Assembly: GCA_964358485.1 (NCBI GenBank)
Contig: CAYHPY010000128.1
Location: 1-9,764, forward strand
Direction: 5' to 3'
Length of the DNA stretch: 9,764 nucleotides
Source of the DNA: CAYHPY01 sp964358485
Lineage (GTDB): Bacteria; Elusimicrobiota; Elusimicrobia; UBA1565; UBA9628
Position numbers and translations under genes: made by a program
Shown: positions 6,349-9,764 of the stretch, one piece after another
Position numbering within the stretch: position 1 is the first letter of the stretch
How the letters are laid out: each line of letters opens with the position of its first letter
The notes under the pieces: generated by a model
Told to the model about the DNA's origin: nothing
Database searches by the model: none
Seen by the model: the letters and a program-made list of their open reading frames with translations, nothing else

Positions 6349-6730
6349 GGTCGGAGGGAAACATCTCCTCGGTCGGGATGCGGTCGAGGTCGGCCCAGAA
6401 CAGGTCCAGGACGTCGTCGCCGTTGCCGCCGGAGCGCAGGGTGCCGCCGGCGGCCGCCACTTCCCAGTAAACGCTCACGATCTGCATGGGAACCTGGGTG
6501 GAAAGGTGCAGGCCCTCGCTGGCGTACAGCACGCGCAGGGGCTTGGGGGTCAGGCCCGTCTCCTCGTGGTACTCCCGGATGAGGGCCTGGCTGGGGGATT
6601 CCCCGAGTTCCACGCCCCCGCCGGGAAAATTGACGAAGGGGCGTCCCAGGAAGGTGCTTCGGGTGAGCAGAACTTGGGGGCCGCTCCGCAGGACGCCGTA
6701 GATCCGGCAGGAGAACTTCTGGGGCTTCAA
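6305..6730 (-). CDS. NUDIX hydrolase
   Basis: The 141-residue product carries a complete NUDIX box, G38-x5-E44-x7-R52-E-Y-H-E-E-T-G-L60, which binds Mg2+ and the diphosphate of a nucleoside-diphosphate-linked substrate. The length is usual for a single-domain member. The substrate cannot be read from the motif; house-cleaning of modified nucleotides or sugar nucleotides is typical. The only reasonable start is TTG at 6730, since there is no ATG before residue 82. That start lies about 8 nt after the tRNA-Leu 3' end with no room for a normal ribosome site, so translation may begin on a nearly leaderless mRNA made by tRNA processing. The gene end overlaps the start of the next gene. Confidence 0.85.
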   Translation of the reverse strand: MKPQKFSCRIYGVLRSGPQVLLTRSTFLGRPFVNFPGGGVELGESPSQALIREYHEETGLTPKPLRVLYASEGLHLSTQVPMQIVSVYWEVAAAGGTLRSGGNGDDVLDLFWADLDRIPTEEMFPSDLEFAKVLPTILSPR

Positions 6731-6738
6731 GGGAAAAA

Positions 6739-6820
6739 TGCGCGGGGGGAGACTTGAACTCCCACGGGTTGCCCCATACGCACCTCAAGCGTACGCGTCT
6801 GCCAGTTCCGCCACCCGCGC
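6739..6820 (-). tRNA. tRNA-Leu(GAG)
   Basis: Read on the minus strand from 6820, the parts are acceptor GCGCGGG paired with CCCGCGC, D-arm with TGGCGGAACTGGCAGAC, anticodon stem TACGC/GCGTA with loop TTGAGGT (anticodon GAG, reading CUC/CUU), a long class II variable arm (GGGGCAACCC), and T-arm GGGAG-TTCAAGT-CTCCC. The discriminator base is A at 6739. CCA is not encoded; TTT follows. The tRNA sits 16 nt after the secG stop and about 8 nt before the NUDIX start, so it is probably cut out of a shared transcript. Confidence 0.95.
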
Positions 6821-6836
6821 GATGTGATTTCCCGCC

Positions 6837-7163
6837 TCAGCGATTCCCCGGGACCGCGGGAGCGGCCGGGGCGGCGGGAGCCGTCGGAGCCGCCGGAGGA
6901 GCGGAAAGCCCCTTGGTGGTCACGGTTCCCATCCCGGAGCGGGCCGAGAGCAAGGTGAGAAAAAGGGAGGTCACGGCGAAGATTCCCGCCAGGGACGCGG
7001 TGAACTTCTTCATGAAGGTCGAGCCGGACGGGGTGGTGATCAGGGAGTCGCCGGAGCCGCCGAAAACGGTCAGCCCGGCGCCACGCCCGCTCTGCAGAAG
7101 GACCACGAGGATCATCAGCAGGCAGGTCGCGATGTGAAGGGCCATCAAAAACTTGTAAGCCAT
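6837..7163 (-). CDS. secG: Preprotein translocase subunit SecG
   Basis: The 108-residue protein has two membrane helices (about 4-23 and 56-73) separated by the family loop VLLQSGRGAGL and GGSGDSL, as in SecG, the accessory subunit of the SecYEG channel that aids SecA-driven export. After the second helix comes an Ala/Pro-rich tail (residues 88-108), low in complexity, as is common in SecG tails. The ATG at 7163 has no clear Shine-Dalgarno. The gene lies 53 nt after pgk; tpiA, often found between pgk and secG, is absent here. Confidence 0.92.
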   Translation of the reverse strand: MAYKFLMALHIATCLLMILVVLLQSGRGAGLTVFGGSGDSLITTPSGSTFMKKFTASLAGIFAVTSLFLTLLSARSGMGTVTTKGLSAPPAAPTAPAAPAAPAVPGNR

Positions 7164-7216
7164 GATTGAGGGATTCTACTATTTTTTTTGTTCGGCCGCC
7201 AGCGCAGGGAGGCCCC

Positions 7217-8434
7217 TCAGGCCGAAAGCGCCGCCAGCCCCGGGAGGATCTTTCCCTCCAAGAGCTCCAGGCTGGCCCCGCCGCCGGTCGAGCAATGGGA
7301 CATGGCGTCCTCCAGGCCCGCCGCGCCCAGCACCGCCAGGGAGTCCCCCCCGCCGATGATGGTGACGGTCCCCTTGCGGGTGGCCTCGGCCATGGCGCGG
7401 GCCACGGCAAAACTGCCCTTGGAGAAAGGTTCCAGCTCGAAGATGCCCATGGGGCCGTTCCAGAAGATGGTTTTGGCCGCGGCGATCTTTTCGGTAAAGA
7501 ATTCGATCGAATGCGGCCCGATGTCGACCCCGATCAGGTCCGGGGGCAGGGCCATGCCCTGGGTGACGGTGACCTCTGCGTCGGCGCGGATTTCCTTGAC
7601 GGCGGCGTGGTCGGCGGGAAGCAGGCAGTCCACCTTCCGGGAGTAGGCCTTTTCGACGATGGCCTGGGCGTCGCCGACCTTGTCCTTCTCCAAAAGGGAT
7701 TTGCCGACCGAAATGCCCTGGGCGCTGAGGAAGGTGTAGGCCATCCCGCCCCCGATGACGAGGGCGTCCACCCGGTCGAGCAGCTTCATCATCACCCCGA
7801 TCTTGTCGGACACCTTGGCGCCGCCGATGATGGCCAGAAACGGCCGCTCGGGATTGCCCATGACGCGGTCCAGGAACTCAAGCTCCCGCTGGACCAACAG
7901 GCCGATGCCGCCCGGAAGCAGGCGCGGCAGGCCCTCGGTGGAGGCGTGGGCGCGGTGCAGGGCCCCGAAGGCGTCCTGAATGAAAACGTCCCCGAGCCGG
8001 GAAAGCGCCTTAGCGAATTCGGGGTCGTTGGCCTCCTCCCCGGCGTGAAAGCGAAGATTCTCCAGGAGGGCCACCCCGCCGGGCTTGAGGCCCGCGACCA
8101 CTTTCTCGGCCTCGGCCCCCACGCAATCGTCGCTGAAAGCGATGGGCACGCCCAAAAAGGCGGCAAGCTCGGCCACCACCGGTTTGAGGCTGTACTTGGC
8201 CTCGGGCTTGCCCTTGGGGCGGCCCAAATGGGAGATCAGCACAAGCTTGGCCCCGGCGTCGATGAGATGCTTGAGCGTGGGAAGGGTTTCCCGGATGCGC
8301 CGGCTGTCGGCCACTTTTGCGCCCTTCATCGGAACGTTGAAATCGACGCGGACCAGGGCGCGCTTGCCTTTCACGGGCAGGTCCTGCATGCGCTTGAGCT
8401 TCAGGGCGGGGACCTTCGGGGTGGGAGTGTCCAT
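7217..8434 (-). CDS. pgk: Phosphoglycerate kinase
   Basis: It interconverts 1,3-bisphosphoglycerate plus ADP and 3-phosphoglycerate plus ATP in the cytoplasm (glycolysis and gluconeogenesis). The 405-residue protein has the N-domain substrate motif RVDFNVP (29-35), SHLGRPKG (68-75), and the nucleotide-side motifs GGGDS (from 361) and CSTGGGASLE (381-390). Length is as usual. The ATG at 8434 overlaps the arginase stop as TAATG, so translation is probably coupled. An internal ATG (residue 16, MQDLPVKGKR) matches where many homologues begin, but lacks a ribosome site, so the N-terminus may be 15 residues shorter than drawn. It follows gap and arginase in one run of genes. Confidence 0.97.
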   Translation of the reverse strand: MDTPTPKVPALKLKRMQDLPVKGKRALVRVDFNVPMKGAKVADSRRIRETLPTLKHLIDAGAKLVLISHLGRPKGKPEAKYSLKPVVAELAAFLGVPIAFSDDCVGAEAEKVVAGLKPGGVALLENLRFHAGEEANDPEFAKALSRLGDVFIQDAFGALHRAHASTEGLPRLLPGGIGLLVQRELEFLDRVMGNPERPFLAIIGGAKVSDKIGVMMKLLDRVDALVIGGGMAYTFLSAQGISVGKSLLEKDKVGDAQAIVEKAYSRKVDCLLPADHAAVKEIRADAEVTVTQGMALPPDLIGVDIGPHSIEFFTEKIAAAKTIFWNGPMGIFELEPFSKGSFAVARAMAEATRKGTVTIIGGGDSLAVLGAAGLEDAMSHCSTGGGASLELLEGKILPGLAALSA

Positions 8435-9342
8435 TAGTATATGCTCTTTCCCAGCGCGGAGCTGATGAGCTCGACGGCCAGCTCCGCGGTGGCGTTGTGG
8501 GTGTCTTCGAGGGGGTTGACCTCGACCATGTCCAATCCCAGGAGCCGTTCGGAATCGGCCGCCAGCTCCATGAGGAGGTGCGATTCGCGGTAGGTCAGCC
8601 CGCCGCGCTTGGGAACGCCGGTCCCCGGGGCGTTGCCCGGGTCCACGACGTCGATGTCGAAGCTCAGATGAAAGCCCGCCGTGTCCTCGGAGGCGATGTC
8701 GATGGCCTGTTCGATGATGGCGCCCATCCCGAACCGGTCGATCTCCATCATGCTAAAGACCCGGATGCCGGAGCGCCGCAGGTTGGCGGCCTCGGTCTTG
8801 TCCACGTCGCGCACCCCGAGCAGGCAGACGTTGCGGGCCTCCGCCTTCGGGGAGAAACCCCCGATCCGGCAGAACCGGGGCTCGCCCAAGCCGAGCAGAT
8901 GGGCCAAGGGCATCCCGTGGAGATTTCCGGACTTGGAAGTCTCCGGCGTGTTGATGTCGGCGTGGGCGTCCACATAGATCAGCCCGATCTTCTTGCCTTC
9001 CTCGCGGTAGGCCCGCGCGGTGCCGGAGACCGACCCCATGGCCAGGCTGTGGTCTCCCCCCAGGACGATGGGCAGGCTCGAATCGGCCGCGATGTCATGG
9101 ACCTTTTTCTCGAGCTGGCGGCACACCGCCTCGATGGCCGCGGCGTGGCGAAGGCGGGCGCCCTTGATCGGCCGGGAAACGGGAACCGGGACGTCCCCGG
9201 CGTCCTCCACGGAAATGCCCAAAGATTCAAGCACGGGGACGACGTTGGCCCGGCGCAGGGCCGCGGGGCCCCCGGAGGCGCCCCGTTTGGAGGCTCCCCA
9301 GTCCAGGGGGACTCCAAGGACCGTCGCCCGACGTTTGGGCAT
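8434..9342 (-). CDS. rocF: Arginase
   Basis: The 302-residue protein fits arginase, which splits arginine into ornithine and urea using two Mn2+. Metal ligands are visible: H98 in GGDHS, D125-A-H127-A-D129, and D229/D231 in SFDIDVVDP. The SGNLHGMP stretch (138-145) and EVNP (E274) favour arginase over agmatinase or formimidoylglutamase, though close relatives cannot be excluded. The ATG at 9342 follows the gap stop by 15 nt; its stop overlaps the pgk start. Finding it between gap and pgk is unusual and would tie nitrogen release from arginine to expression of lower glycolysis. Confidence 0.9.
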   Translation of the reverse strand: MPKRRATVLGVPLDWGASKRGASGGPAALRRANVVPVLESLGISVEDAGDVPVPVSRPIKGARLRHAAAIEAVCRQLEKKVHDIAADSSLPIVLGGDHSLAMGSVSGTARAYREEGKKIGLIYVDAHADINTPETSKSGNLHGMPLAHLLGLGEPRFCRIGGFSPKAEARNVCLLGVRDVDKTEAANLRRSGIRVFSMMEIDRFGMGAIIEQAIDIASEDTAGFHLSFDIDVVDPGNAPGTGVPKRGGLTYRESHLLMELAADSERLLGLDMVEVNPLEDTHNATAELAVELISSALGKSIY

Positions 9343-9357
9343 GACTTTGGCTCGGCC

Positions 9358-9764
<407 letters not shown>

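Noticed and set aside
6727..7410. 227-codon minus-strand ORF across tRNA-Leu and secG
   Set aside because: It runs through the tRNA and out of frame through secG, with Arg/Pro/Gly-rich translation typical of GC-rich shadows.
7166..8437. 423-codon + strand ORF opposite pgk
   Set aside because: It is a GC-rich antisense shadow of pgk; its translation is low in complexity and rich in Gly, Asp and His, while the minus strand encodes a full-length phosphoglycerate kinase.

Overview
The window joins two kinds of DNA. From about 4581 to 9764 it is GC-rich, tightly packed and entirely minus-strand, and it carries core bacterial genes: the 3' end of gap (GAPDH), an arginase, pgk, secG, tRNA-Leu(GAG), a NUDIX hydrolase and a GT-C/TPR membrane protein. 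From 1 to about 4542 it is visibly more AT-rich, with genes on both strands, longer gaps and mostly unfamiliar proteins: an accessory region or genomic island that continues past the left edge. The core suggests a high-GC Gram-negative-type bacterium (SecG, a TMTC-like GT-C/TPR protein). A deep lineage such as Elusimicrobiota or a deltaproteobacterial relative is possible, but the phylum cannot be fixed from this sequence.

The boundary is a broken tRNA gene. At 4580 to 4543 on the minus strand lies a canonical 5' half of tRNA-Ala(GGC): acceptor 5' strand, D-arm, anticodon 5' strand and the whole anticodon loop. Homology stops exactly after the loop, and the following bases neither pair with the anticodon stem nor supply a T-arm. 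A 14-bp imperfect palindrome abuts the break. This is what integration at the anticodon loop would leave, except that no replacement 3' half is supplied. The tRNA promoter appears intact and points into the island, towards the nearest island gene on the same strand.

Island layout, left to right: (i) a partial + strand gene fusing a DUF4062/TIR-like N-terminal domain to an Mrr-type restriction endonuclease domain, typical of defence genes; (ii) a small convergent hypothetical ORF; (iii) an unrecognised 185-residue + strand protein; (iv) an unrecognised + strand protein with about five membrane segments; (v) a convergent minus-strand protein whose C-terminal half is a penicillin-binding transpeptidase with all three active-site motifs intact, but with no recognisable signal peptide or GT51 domain. 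About 400 bp without a convincing gene follow, up to the split tRNA.

Core layout in transcription order (right to left): gap, then arginase 15 nt later, then pgk coupled by a TAATG stop/start overlap, then secG, then tRNA-Leu 16 nt after the secG stop, then a NUDIX gene starting about 8 nt after the tRNA, then the GT-C/TPR gene overlapping the NUDIX end within a long hairpin. These genes probably share one or a few transcripts. The oddities are an arginase inserted in the glycolytic gap-pgk pair, the absence of tpiA between pgk and secG, and a tRNA embedded between coding genes.
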